This document shows, in pieces, positions 1 to 11,400 of a DNA stretch of 64,000 bases. The position numbers and the translations under genes are program-made. The stretch comes from Liolophura sinensis. Taxonomy: Eukaryota; Mollusca; Polyplacophora; Chitonida; Chitonidae. Under the pieces are notes generated by a model. The model made no database searches, was not told the DNA's origin, and saw nothing but the letters and a program-made list of their open reading frames with translations. The stretch is taken from the NCBI RefSeq assembly GCF_032854445.1, contig NC_088297.1:26465915-26529914 (forward strand), in the 5' to 3' direction. Position 1 is the first letter of the stretch. Each line of letters begins with the position of its first letter.

Positions 1-1868
1 GACACTGATGCCAGAACTCCACACCAATGATGCCATGTCGCACATTACCATTATTCCATGACACTGATACCATAACTCCATAACACAATACCAATGATGC
101 AATGTCACTCATTATCATTATTCCATGACAATGATACCATAACTCCAAACCTCCATATCCATGATACTGATGCCATAACTCCAAAACTCCATACTAATGA
201 TGCCATGTCACACATTACCATTATTCCATGACACTGATGCCACAACTCCATGACTCCATACCAATGATACCATGTCTCACACTACCATTATTCCATGACA
301 CTGATGCCAGAACTCCATACCAATGATGCCATGTCTCACACTACCATTATTCCATGACACTGATGCCACAACTCCATAACTCCATACCAATGATGCCATG
401 TCGCACACTACCATTATTCCATGACACTGATACCATAACTCCATAACTCCATACCAATGATGCCATGTCGCACACTACCATTATTCCATGACACTGATAC
501 CATAACTCCATAACTCCATACCAATGATGCCATGTTGCACACTACCATTATTCCATGACACTGATGCCATAACTCCATACTAATGATGCCATGTCACCCA
601 TTACCATTATTCCATGACAATGATGCCACAACTCCATAACTCCATACCAATGATGCCATGTCTCACACTACCATTATTCCATGACACTGATGCCATAACT
701 CCATAACTCCATACCGATCATGCTATGTCACACAATACCATTATTCCATGACACTGATACCATAACTCCATAACTCCATAACTCCATACTTATGATGCCA
801 TGTCTGACACTACCATTATTCCAGGACACTGATGCCACAACTCCATAACTCCATACTAATGATGCCATGTCACACATTACCATTATTCAATGACACTGAT
901 ACCATAACTCCATAACTCCATACTAATGATACCATGTCGCACACTACCATTATTCAATGACACTGATACCATAACTCCATATTTATGATGCCATGTCTCA
1001 CACATTACCATTATTCCATGACACTGATGCCACAACTCTATAACTCCATACTAAAGATGCCATGTCTCACATTACCATTATTCCATGACACTGATGCCAT
1101 AACTCCATACTAATAATACCATGTCACACATTACCATTATTCCATGACGCTGATGCCAGAACTCCATAACTCCATACTAATAATACCATGTCACACATTA
1201 CCATTATTCCATGACACTGATACCATAACTCCATAACTCCATACTAATGATGCCATGTCATACATTACCATTATTCAATGTCACTGATACCATAACTCCA
1301 TACTAATGATGCCATGTCTCACACTACCATTATTCCATGACACTGATGCCATAACTCCATACCGATGATGCCATGTCGAACACTACCTTTATTCCATGAC
1401 ACTGCTGCCGTAACTCCATAACTCCATACTAATGATGCCATGTCACACATTACCATTATTCCATGACACTGATGCCATAACTCCATAACTCCATACTAAT
1501 GATGCCATGTCACACATTACCATTATTCCATGACACTGATGCCATAACTCCATACCGATGATGCCATGTCGAACACTACCTTTATTCCATGACACTGCTG
1601 CCGTAACTCCATAACTCCATACTAATGATGCCATGTTACATATTACCATTATTCCATGACACTGATGCCATAACTCCATACCGATGATGCCATGTCGAAC
1701 ACTGCCTTTATTCCATGACACTGCTGCCATAACTCCATAACTCCATACTAATGATGCCATGTTACATATTACCATTATTCCATGACACTGATGCCATAAC
1801 TCCATACCGATGATGCCATGTCGAACACTGCCTTTATTCCATGACACTGCTGCCGTAACTCCATAACT
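1..1868. repeat. Minisatellite, ~67-bp unit, ~28 copies
   Basis: Tandem copies of a unit containing CCATGACACTGATGCCATAA and ending ACCATTATT. Unit length varies as 59, 67 or 75 bp because an internal 8-bp motif (ACTCCATA) occurs one to three times. It runs off the left window edge. Long ORFs inside it on the minus strand are translations of the repeat. Confidence 0.95.
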
Positions 1869-2280
1869 ACATGTATGAAGCTACCCACACACTACCATTA
1901 CTATCTACTGTCTGTCCAGATCTTGTGTTTCCACTACTGAATGGTACATGTAATAGACTCACAAGTTCACAAACAAGAAACAGCCTTAATGCCTTCTTCA
2001 TCGCATTCCTGAGGCACATCAAAGTTACCTCCCTTGAAATAATAAGGCTGTTTGAGCCAACCCAGCTGAAGTTAGTGACCAGGTACTTATTCCTGGTCCC
2101 TTTTTCTATGATAGGCGAGGCTCCAGAGGATACACTCAAGTCAACTATTCGCTTGTTTTACAGTATAAGGCGCATCTCCACTTGTTAGTCGATTTTTCTG
2201 GCCATCTTTTCACAGAAGAGAAGTTAAATATAGTGGACATACATTACTGTTCACCAGTTATACCAGTCAATTAGTTTCAG
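1869..2280. other. Unique spacer between arrays, no gene assigned
   Basis: About 410 bp of non-repetitive sequence. Both strands carry an open frame of roughly 90-105 codons (1871-2188 plus, 1867-2139 minus). The plus frame has a protein-like stretch (EPTQLKLVTRYLFLVPF), but I recognise no family and see no clear splice context. The missing 3' exons of the upstream BLOC1S5 homologue would lie on this side, but nothing here matches them. Confidence 0.3.
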
Positions 2281-2522
2281 TAATGATTGCGAAGTACATT
2301 CCAAAGTCTAGCTTAAACCAGATATCTAATATGCAGACTGTAAATAGTTCTGGTGACAAAATCACAATTTTTGAAGCTGTCAAAAGACATTTTGCACTGA
2401 TGTTGTTTTCAATATCTCAGCAATACCATGGTCATCTTGTCCATATTTTTTCTCCCATGGCAATGCTGGTCACCGTCCTATGGGTGAAATATTCTGAAGT
2501 AAATCAATATGTCCTGTCCATA

Positions 2523-2868
2523 TAGACCCTGACAAGACCCTCACAAACTGAGACCCTGACGAGACCCTCACATACTGATACCCTGAGAAGACCCTCACAT
2601 ACTGAGACCCTGACGAGACCCTCACATACTGAGACCCTGAGGAGACCTTCATATACTGAGACCCTGACAAGACCCTCACATACTGAGACCCTGACAAGAC
2701 CCTCACATACTGAGACCCTGACGAGACCCTCACATACTGAAACCCTGACAAGACCATCACATACTGAGACCCTGACGAGACCCTCACATACTAAGACCCT
2801 GACAAGACCCTCACATACTGAGACCCTGACAAGACTCTCAAGACCCTGACAAGACCCTCACTGAGAAT
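2523..2868. repeat. Minisatellite, 27-bp unit, ~12 copies
   Basis: Tandem repeats of a unit containing ACTGAGACCCTGACAAGACC followed by CTCACAT. Units differ by single substitutions (gacgag/gacaag) and the right end is decayed. Confidence 0.93.
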
Positions 2869-4395
2869 GTCCAAAAAAGTCCAAAATACACAGTGTAAAT
2901 GGCTATGGGAACAAAATGGCTATTAAATCTGTTCAAAGGTCCTCTGTTGTCCACAACAGTCTAACTTAATGTCAATAAAATGTAGTCTTTCTGACTATAT
3001 AGACCCCAAAATGATGCAGTAAAACATACATGTCTAATATACAAGTACACAATGGAAATGGCTCTGGTGACAAAACCTCCACTTGTGCTGCACTACAAAA
3101 ACACTGTGTACCAGAAGGATTCAATAATAAACGTTCCATGTTCTGGGGGTCCTTCATGTTCTCTATGATCCTTAATTACGGCCACCAATCTTGAATGACA
3201 CTTAATGCCCTATATAGTTTATATGAAACTTCTATATGAATGTTCTATCCATTTTATACTGAGTAAACATGGGGCCTTCATGTTTTCTGTGACTCTTAAT
3301 TAGGGCCACCCATCGCCCTGCACATATCTGTAAAAGACTGGCCATGGGATCGTATTAGTTTCTTTAGTGCTGCTCTAAATGGCAATTAAATCTGGTGTGC
3401 ACACAAGACAAAACTGAGGTCAAAAAAAGACGTCCTGTCTTTATAGACCCCAAATGATCCACATTTACAACAAACATTTCAAGTCTAATATGTACAATTT
3501 AAATTGCTGTGGTAAAAAACACAGCATTTGTGCTGCTCCAGAGAGATATCTTGTACCAAACATGTTCAATATATGAACGATCCCTCCAGCTTTTATCAGA
3601 TAAATATAGGTTCTTTCCATCTTTGTGATCTTATAAATTACTGTCAAGAAATGGCTCTGGAATCATTAGTTTTATTTATACTGCTCTAGAGTGCTACCAG
3701 ATCTCTTCAATTTGAGTACGACGTTAAACCCCAAGCACTCACTCACTCACTTCAAAGGTCCTGTCTGGGGCACGCCAGATCAAGTTTACGTCAATGAAAT
3801 GTGGTCTCCTGCCTGTATACACCCCAAAATGATACAGATACAAAGTAAAACGTCTATTATGCCATATGTAAATGGCTGTGGCTACAAAACTGCTATTTGT
3901 GCCTCCATAGGAATACATTGTGCATCACAAAAGAAACTAATGCAATCCCATAGCCATTTCTTCACAGGGGTGGAAAGTTTGATCAAATTGAGTGGCCCTA
4001 ATGAATCGTCGTAGAGAGCACAAAGATCCCATATTTACCCAATTTAAAATTTAGATGGAAGGTTCACATATTGAATCTTCTAAATGCAGAATGTTTTTCT
4101 AGAGTGGCACAAATGGCAGTTTTGTCACCAGAACCATTTAAATTGTACATATTAGCTTTCAATCTTCTGTTGTAAATGTGGGTCATTTTTTGTCTATACA
4201 GACGGGAAAACCGATTTTATTGAGCTTAAGCTGGATTGGTGCTTATGATAGTGAACCTTTGAACAGATTTAGTTGCCATTTAGAATGGCATAACATAAAA
4301 CTAATGTGATTGCACAGCCAGTTCTTCACAGATACAGAAAAGGCGATCATGACGGTGGCCGTAATTAAGGGTCATGCAAAACAGGAAGACCTCAT

Positions 4396-4922
4396 ATTCA
4401 TCCCCCAAAAATTGGATAGAGCGTACCTCCCAAAAATTGGATAGAGCATACCCCCCAAAAATTGGATAGAGCATACCCCCCAAAAATTGGATAGAGCGTA
4501 CCCCCCAAAAATTGGATAGAGCATACCCCCAAATATTGGATAGAGCATACCCCCCCAAAATTGGATAGAGCGTACCCCCCCAAAATTGGATAGAGCGTAC
4601 CCCCCCATAATTGGATAGAGCGTACCCCCCAAAAATTGGATAGAGCGTACCTCCCAAAAATTGGATAGAGCGCACCTTCCAAAAATTGGATAGAGCGTAC
4701 CCCCCAAAAATTGGATAGAGCGTACCCCCCAAAAATTGGATAGAGCATACCCCCAAAAAACTGGATAGAGCATACCCCCCAAAAATTGGACAGAGCATAC
4801 CCCCCGAAAATTGGATAGACCATACCCCCCAAAAATTGGATAGAGTGTACCCCCCAAAAATTGGATAGAGCATACCTCCCAAAAATTGGATAGAGCATAC
4901 CTCCCAAAAATTGGACAGAGCG
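4396..4922. repeat. Minisatellite, 25-26-bp unit, ~21 copies
   Basis: Tandem copies of AAAAATTGGATAGAGC followed by (A/G)TACCCCCC. The unit length is not a multiple of three, so all three minus-strand frames stay open as a repeated low-complexity translation. These are not proteins. The array sits inside one of the reverse-sense long repeats. Confidence 0.95.
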
Positions 4923-6054
4923 TCAATATATTGAATCTTCTAAGTGCACAATGTCTTTCTACAGGGGCACAACTGGCCGTTTTGTCACCAGAACCATTCA
5001 AACTGTACATATTAGATGTTAATGGTTTACTGTATATCTGCTTTTAATTTGGGATCTATTTAGACAGGAAGAAGCCCATTTTTTGACCTAAATTTGAAAT
5101 CACATACATGACTTTTGAAATTTAATACCACATTAGTGTGGCACAAAGAAACTAATGTGAGTGTAAATCCATTTCTCCACATGTAATGATGGGACGATCA
5201 AGATGGGTGGGTGCAATGAAGAAAACCAAGGCCCAATATTTACTCTATTAAAACGGCAGAAATTGTGGTTTTGTCACCCGATCCATTTAAATTGTACATA
5301 TTAGACGATAATGTTTCACTGTATCTCTGGATCATTTTGCTTTGGTTGAACTTGGCTTCGTGTGCACGACAAAGAACCAATGGACACATTTTGCAGCAAT
5401 TTAGAGGGACACAAAAAGAAACTAATGTGATTCCAGACATTTCTTCACAGAAGTGGCTCGGCCAATTAAGATGGCCCAATTTATAGGTCATACAGAATAT
5501 GAAGACCCCATGTTTAGGGCGAGTAAGATGGCTGGCTGTATTTAAGAGTCATACAGGAAATGAAGACTCCATATTTACCTATTGAAAATTGGATGGAACA
5601 TTCATTACTGAATTTTCCTGGTACACAATGTCTTTCTGGAGCAGCACAAATGGTAGTTTTGTCACCAGAGCCATTTACATTATAGGCCTACATATTAGAT
5701 GTTAAAGTTTTTCTGTATATCAGGGTCATTTTTGGGTCTCTACAAATAGGAGAACTCCATCATTATGACCTTATTTTGAATTTGTGTGCGCAACAGATGA
5801 CGTTTGAACAGATTTTATAGCCATTTAGAGCGTCACAAAATAAAATTAATGTGATTCCATAGCAATGTCTTTACAGGTATGGACAGGGTGATCAAGATGG
5901 GTGGCGCTCATTAAGAGCCATAGAGAACATGAACACCCCATATTTACTCCATAAAATTGGATGGGACATTCATATTCTTAATCTCTCACGACAACTGTCT
6001 TTCTAGAGTGGCGCAAATGACAGTTTTGTCACCAGAATCATTTACATTTAGAAT

Positions 6055-7050
6055 TAAAATCTCTTGCTGTATATGTGGGACAAATAGACAGACGTGCTGG
6101 CAGGCAAACTGACTGACAGACAGACAGATGGATGGACAAAGGTTAAACGGGGTGACAAACTGAAATCCCTATACCACTTCACAATATGTGAACAGAAGTA
6201 TAACGAATGAGTTTCATATAAACAAATATATAGCCGTTTGGGCACTCTGACTACAATAAAGAACCGGGAACAAGTAATCAATCGCTAACCTCTGCTTCAT
6301 TTAGGGCCTGTATATACCTTCTAAACAGTGCCAGACACATCCATAAACACGCACTTTAACATTAAAGGTCTTACTGAGATGGTTCTTAAATTGTACACTA
6401 AAGCATGAAATACATGCTAGCTAAGTGCCAAGCAAAATTTTCATTCCTGACATGTCTATTTTGTGGATAAAGGATTCATTCTATTAATATTTTGATAAAA
6501 ATAAAACAAAGCTACATCTAAATATCATCAACCGGTTGATGTACATGTATGTCATTTCAACTGACAGGAAGTTAATCCAATGGATCACCCGAAAATATGA
6601 ATTCTAGACATCTGCTCTAGTTAAATGTAGAAATTAGCTGATCAACACAAGCTAGAAAAAATAATTCAAATATCGAAGTGCCTGTTTTTTGCTATAATTT
6701 ACAACTATAAATGAAAACCTGCACATCAGCTTGACAAACATCATACCGGGCATTAACATATACAGCATGTATGTCACTTGACATTTACATCTGCAATATC
6801 TCTCTTGACAAAATGTTGCTTGACATTTATATGTACAACATGTAACTTGACATTCAGAAATTCAATATGCTTTTAAGCACTTGACATTTACATGTACAAA
6901 AAGATATTCACCCTGTAATATTATATAACACAGGCTTACAACATTCTACTTCCCATGTAATGTGCACAACATGCTGTGGTATAATCTGCTTGATATTTGT
7001 GTGTAGGCCTGCAATATTCAGCTGGGCATTTACATGATAACAAATAAAAC
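6055..7050. other. AT-rich non-coding stretch
   Basis: No open frame with protein character, no tandem array and no recognisable element. It lies downstream (in the minus sense) of BLOC1S5 exon 3 and is probably intron. The motif ACTTGACATTTACATGTACAA recurs loosely at 6775-6900. Confidence 0.4.
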
Positions 7051-7071
7051 GGTGTCATTTTGCAATGTTAC

Positions 7072-7201
7072 CTTTTCTGAGGACATTCTGCGTGTTTTGT
7101 TCTAACAGCCCCTCACATTCTGGTACGCCTGAGTCTATCATACGAGTGAACCCTTCCTCAACTGCCCTCAGGCGGTTCAAATCTTGTCCTTTGTACTTCT
7201 C
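7072..7201 (-). CDS. BLOC1S5 coding exon 3
   Basis: 130 nt, phase 0 to 1. It encodes a charged helical segment starting EKYKGQDLNRLRAVEEGF and ending QNVLRK, followed by donor GTAACA. It aligns with the segment after KEFEEK in vertebrate proteins. Confidence 0.85.
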
Positions 7202-7911
7202 CTTCAAGACGAATGAGTAAACACTATGTTCAGAAAACAGATGCATCAACATGACAAAATTATCTGATCACAGTAACATTAATGGCAGGGCCAGATAGCT
7301 CACCAGGTACAGGCTTGCACAAGGAAAGGAATGTATACAGTTATATAATTAACTTTACCGTACAAGGGTACATCAATCTTTTGTAGATCCAGTAACAAGT
7401 CAGCTAGCTGACTGCTACATTATGTTCTGCTAGACTGCTTTTGTCGCTGTCTGCCTTGCTGTCTGCCTTGCTGTCTGCCTTGCAGTCTCGCAATTCATAA
7501 AGGCCAATAGCCATGCAGTAGGCTACAAAGGCCTACACATAACTCACCTCAAACTCTTTAATGAAGAAGTTGATATCCCCTTGAATAACAGGTCTATGTT
7601 CCAGAATTCGTCCATGGATCTCTAAAATATCTGCTCAAATAAGTAAAACATAGCATATAACAGCGTATACAACAACAAAGTTGGTATATTCTGCACATGA
7701 GTTACGCCGAGAAGCGAACTCGTGCAGAAAATGTCCCTGCATGGGTAGCAGTACCAGTTCAAAATTAAACAGCCAGCTGAAATAGAATGATTTAAGTTTC
7801 GTAGTTGAACATTTTCACAGAGTACAAGCTGAACACATCCTTTTTCTCTCAACAAGAAAACACATTTTTTGAGGCTTTGTTACCTTTAAGAATGGTTTCC
7901 GTTGTCGACAT
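7072..7911 (-). CDS. BLOC-1 subunit 5 (Muted) homologue, 5' three exons
   Basis: Subunit of BLOC-1, the eight-subunit coiled-coil complex for cargo sorting to lysosome-related organelles. The coding exons are 7884-7911, 7548-7630 and 7072-7201. Junctions are AAAG|GTAACA, TTTGAGCAG|AT, GAG|GTGAGT, TTGAAG|GAG and AAAAG|GTAACA, with phases 1, 0 and 1 in agreement. The joined product starts MSTTETILKD and contains EIHGRILEHRPVIQGD and FFIKEFE|EKYKGQ, matching from memory the conserved core of animal BLOC1S5 (EIHSRLLDHRPVIQG..KEFEEK). The N-terminus is shorter than the human one. The open frame continues upstream to an ATG at 8049, but the conserved core aligns best with a start at 7911. The C-terminal coiled-coil exons were not found and probably lie beyond the window or are too diverged to see. 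Confidence 0.88.
7446..7487. repeat. Short 12-bp tandem repeat
   Basis: Three copies of CTGTCTGCCTTG plus a partial copy, inside BLOC1S5 intron 2. Confidence 0.85.
7548..7630 (-). CDS. BLOC1S5 coding exon 2
   Basis: 83 nt encoding the most conserved stretch, ILEIHGRILEHRPVIQGD and the following FFIKEFE. It is bounded by a good acceptor (TTTGAGCAG) and donor (GTGAGT), phase 1 to 0. Confidence 0.9.
7884..7911 (-). CDS. BLOC1S5 coding exon 1
   Basis: 28 nt from ATG (MSTTETILK) to the donor GTAACA, ending in phase 1. The G carried over joins AT of exon 2 to give Asp. Confidence 0.85.
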
Positions 7912-8396
7912 GTTGTTGACTGTGACAGCTGAGAAAATCACGTGCAGTTTGTTTTCATTCGACAACGACTTCCGGCAATATCGCACCAAAACCGTCCATG
8001 TGCGGGACCAAAAGGGAAGATGAAACGGAAAGACAAAGTTATCTCCCATTTGTCGCGCATTTTGATTCTAACAAATGAAAACAGTTTAAAATTTTTGATT
8101 GCATTATCCACTGACGGATTGCGTAAAATAAAACATTTACCTTTGGCAAACTCTGCTATTTTTTTTTTTAAGACTTCACATGGAAGGGTCTTAACGGAGA
8201 AACGAGAACCGGAAGTTTACGGTTGCTGATGCTGAGCGGCCCTCTCTTATACGTCTCTAGGCATAAATTTTGCGCACAATTACTAATGAGCGTCCAACTA
8301 TATAACACACGTCACGAATAAGGTCACATCAAGGCCCTTGTGCAGTGGAGACAATTTTTGTGTACGTGCAACAAGTCTGACAAAGCTTGATTTTCG
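7912..8396. promoter_or_regulatory. Bidirectional promoter interval with ETS sites
   Basis: 485 bp between two divergent start codons (BLOC1S5 minus, ankyrin/SOCS gene plus). It holds ACTTCCGG at 7968-7975 and ACCGGAAGT at 8208-8216, both consensus ETS/GABP sites of the kind typical of divergent housekeeping promoters. An E-box (CACGTG) lies near 7939. TATATAA at about 8298 is about 95 bp before the plus-strand ATG. No transcription start is demonstrated. Confidence 0.5.
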
Positions 8397-8421
8397 ATGC
8401 AGTCGTCAGCATCTGACGATG
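8397..8421 (+). CDS. ASB-type gene, exon 1
   Basis: ATG followed by eight codons (MQSSASDD) and a G, then donor GTATGT. Chosen because phase 1 joins exon 2 without a stop. The start codon is supported only by position and phase. Confidence 0.6.
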
Positions 8422-11400
8422 GTATGTTATTTTCATCTCCACTTGTCCGTCTGTCAGTCGAATGTATGGTCATTTCAGTTAAATGGTTGACTCAGTGTGA
8501 ACAGGGGAATGTTTACATATTGCTCATTTTTGTAAATTTTGTTGGAGATATGCATGCATTGTTTATAAAATATTTAATATTTCATTGTGTTTTGACAGTT
8601 CAAATTGGTTGAGGTTCCATATGAAGGCCTACTGGTACAGTATGCCACGCTGATCGTATGTTCTCTGTAAGATTTTCTTACGAAAAAAAGAAAAAAAAAA
8701 AAAAAAAAAAAAAGCAAACGATTTAAATCTGCAATTGGACAGTTTAATTAAATTTGTTAATGCACTTCATTTACATAGGCATCCTTTTTGGCTGCCTGAT
8801 ATTTCCAGTCCATTTCTGTTTTGTCATTTCAGATGTGAATTATGATGTACTGGTATATATAGATCCTACCAGCTGTATGGAGAAATTTGGAAATTTTGGC
8901 ATTTTCTTGACTGACTAAGCCAGACTTTCTGAGGGACACTTTTTAACAAATGAATAATTATCTTGAGGTAGCCTGTCGGAAGGATGTCTACTGTCACTAC
9001 CATGGATAACACAGGTGGATGTTTCTTATCAGGTTTGAGTTACATGAGTTACGCCCCTTTATTAAAGACATTGTTAAAGATTTATTTATTGATTAGATTA
9101 GTGTTTTATGATGAACTTAGGAATATTTCACTTACGGGTATGCAACGTCGGCGAGCGTTACAGTGGGAGGAAACCGGGCAGAGCCCTGGGGAAACCCAAG
9201 ACCGTCTGCAGGTTGCTGACACACCTTCCCATGTAGGGCTGGAGAGAAAGCCAGTATGAGCTCGACCTGAACTCTGAGCAATCACATTGGGGAGATGCTC
9301 CTTGGTCATTGCACATGCTGGCACATTGATACAGAGCAAAGGCAAGTATGTAATGAAAAAAGCATTGAAATTGTGGAATTTTTCCTTTCATTTCTAGCCT
9401 TTTACTCAAGTGACCCCAACATTAAATGTTTAGGAGGTTTTCATGTTCTAGATTATATCAATTTACCAACAGAAATAATGTGTGTAACACACCTCATGTT
9501 ACCATGTTTACAACCTGATCTTTTGTCATGCCATGTAGCTTATGATCATTAAACACATAATCTCATGAGTTACCATACATTATGTTACACAAAACTAACA
9601 GCGTTTTCAAGAATATTATTGAGCCTTGTGATAAAGGTATCAGGTCATCAAATCAAAACTGTGCTCTCTTCAGAATGTTTAGCAGTTTCGTTCAGTTTTT
9701 AGAACAGTTTTCTCCATTATCTATCGTAGTTCTGGCTTTCATGATGTCGTAGTAAAATATTTTATAATAGGAATAGGCCTCATCATAAATTAATATTCTT
9801 AGTTTCAGATGAAAGAAGAAAAATGGCAGAGATTATTAAAACTGTATGCCTGAAAGAAGAAGAGACTTTTTGCTGTTTGATTCAGGAAGCAGATTTCAGA
9901 TTACTGCAGATGGATATGACATGGAGTGAGTACAGAGGGTATACAGGAATTCACATGAATTCATTTTTGATTTGATTTGCCATAAAAATAATTCTGCTTT
10001 GACAGTCTCAGTCCCTGGGAAGACTCAATCCCTGGGAAGTCTCAGTCTCTGGGAAGTCTCAGTCCCTGGGAAGTCTCAGTCCCTGGGAAGTCACAGTCAC
10101 TGGGAAGTCTCAGTCCCTGGGAAGACTCAATCCCTGGGAAGTCTCAGTCTCTGGGAAGTCTCAGTCCCTGGGAAGACTCAGTCTCTGGGAAGTCTCAGTC
10201 CCTGGGAAGTCACAGTCACTGGGAAGTCTCAGTCCCTGGGAAGACTCAATCCCTGGGAAGTCACAGTCACTGGGAAGTCACAGTCACTGGGAAGTCTCAG
10301 TCCCTGGGAAGTCTCAGGCACTGGGAAGTCTCAGTCTCTGGGAAGTCACAGTCACTGGGAAGTCACAGTCACTGGGAAGTCTCAGGCACTGGGAAGTCTC
10401 AGGCACTGGGAAGTCTCATTTCATGGGAAATCTCTGTGCCTGGGAAGTCTCAGTCCCTGGGAAGTCACAGTCACTGGGAAGTCACAGTCACTGGGAAGTC
10501 TCAGGCACTGGGAAGTCTCAGGCACTGGGAAGTCTCATTTCATGGGAAATCTCTGTGCCTGGGAAGTCTCAGTCCCTGGGAAGTCACAGTCACTGGGAAG
10601 TCACAGTCACTGGGAAGTCTCAGGCACTGGGAAGTCTCAGTCCCTGGGAAGTCACAGTCACTGGGAAGTCTCAGTCCCTGGGAAGTCTCAGTTCATGGGA
10701 AGTCTCAGTCACTGGGAAGTCTCAGGCACTGGGAAGTCTCAGTTCATGGGAAGTCGCAGTCCATGGGAAGTCTCAGTCTCTGGGAAGTCTCAGTCCCTGG
10801 GAAGTCACAGTCACTGGGAAGTCTCAGGCACTGGGAAGTCTCAGTCCCTGGGAAGTCACAGTCACTGGGAAGTCTCAGGCACTGGGAAGTCACAGTCACT
10901 GGGAAGTCTCAGGCACTGGGAAGTCTCAGTCACTGGGAAGTCTCAGTCCATGGGAAGTGACAGTCACTGGGAAGTCTCAGGCACTGGGAAGTCACAGTCA
11001 CTGGGAAGTCTCAGGCACTGGGAAGTCTCAGTTCATGGGAAGTCTTCTCAGAGAGTTCCTAAAGAGTAGTAAGATACATTTGCAGTTTAGCTAATGGCAG
11101 GACATCTGCAGAGACAAAAAATATGTGTCTGAAACAACTTCAGAGCTTCTCTATGAAGTATTTTCTACACTAACATTACAACATGGCCTATCTACAATAT
11201 TCCTTTTCTCACACATTTGCAAGAAATCAACAGTAAGATACTGTCACACACCAACAAGTCCTGCCTTTCTCACACAGCACCAAGACTTGTATCTCACACA
11301 GCACCAAGACTTGTCAGTCTCACACAGCAACAAGTCTTGTCTATCTCACACAACAGGACTTCTATCTTACAGAACACCAAGACTTGTATCTCACACAGAG

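Larger units (their letters stand above)
2325..6050. repeat. Diverged ~300-600 bp repeat in opposed orientation
   Basis: A recurring segment with the core CTCTGGTGACAAAAC, preceded by CTAATATG..CA.T..AAATGG, occurs in the forward sense near 2330, 2890, 3030, 3480 and 3855. It occurs in the reverse sense (GTTTTGTCACCAGA..CATTTA, then TACATATTAGA) near 4100, 4960, 5255, 5640 and 6000. Flanking parts such as CAATCCCATAGCCATTTCTTCACAGG also recur. Copies are diverged. It could be an old duplicated element or repeated local duplication around an inversion point at about 4020-4090. Confidence 0.75.

Noticed and set aside
1-1868. CRISPR-like regular repeats with spacers
   Set aside because: Animal genome context, no invariant repeat with unique spacers. 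The whole unit repeats, as in a minisatellite. The same applies to the other arrays.
4301-5010. Three overlapping minus frames rich in G, Y and F resembling a silk- or shell-matrix-type protein
   Set aside because: A 25-26-bp array read in three frames. All frames give the same peptide period, and the ends fall into unrelated sequence.
9972-11094. 365-codon frame with W-E-V-S repeats and its overlapping frames
   Set aside because: 17-bp minisatellite inside intron 2 of the ankyrin/SOCS gene. Three overlapping plus frames are equally open, which shows repeat composition and not coding.
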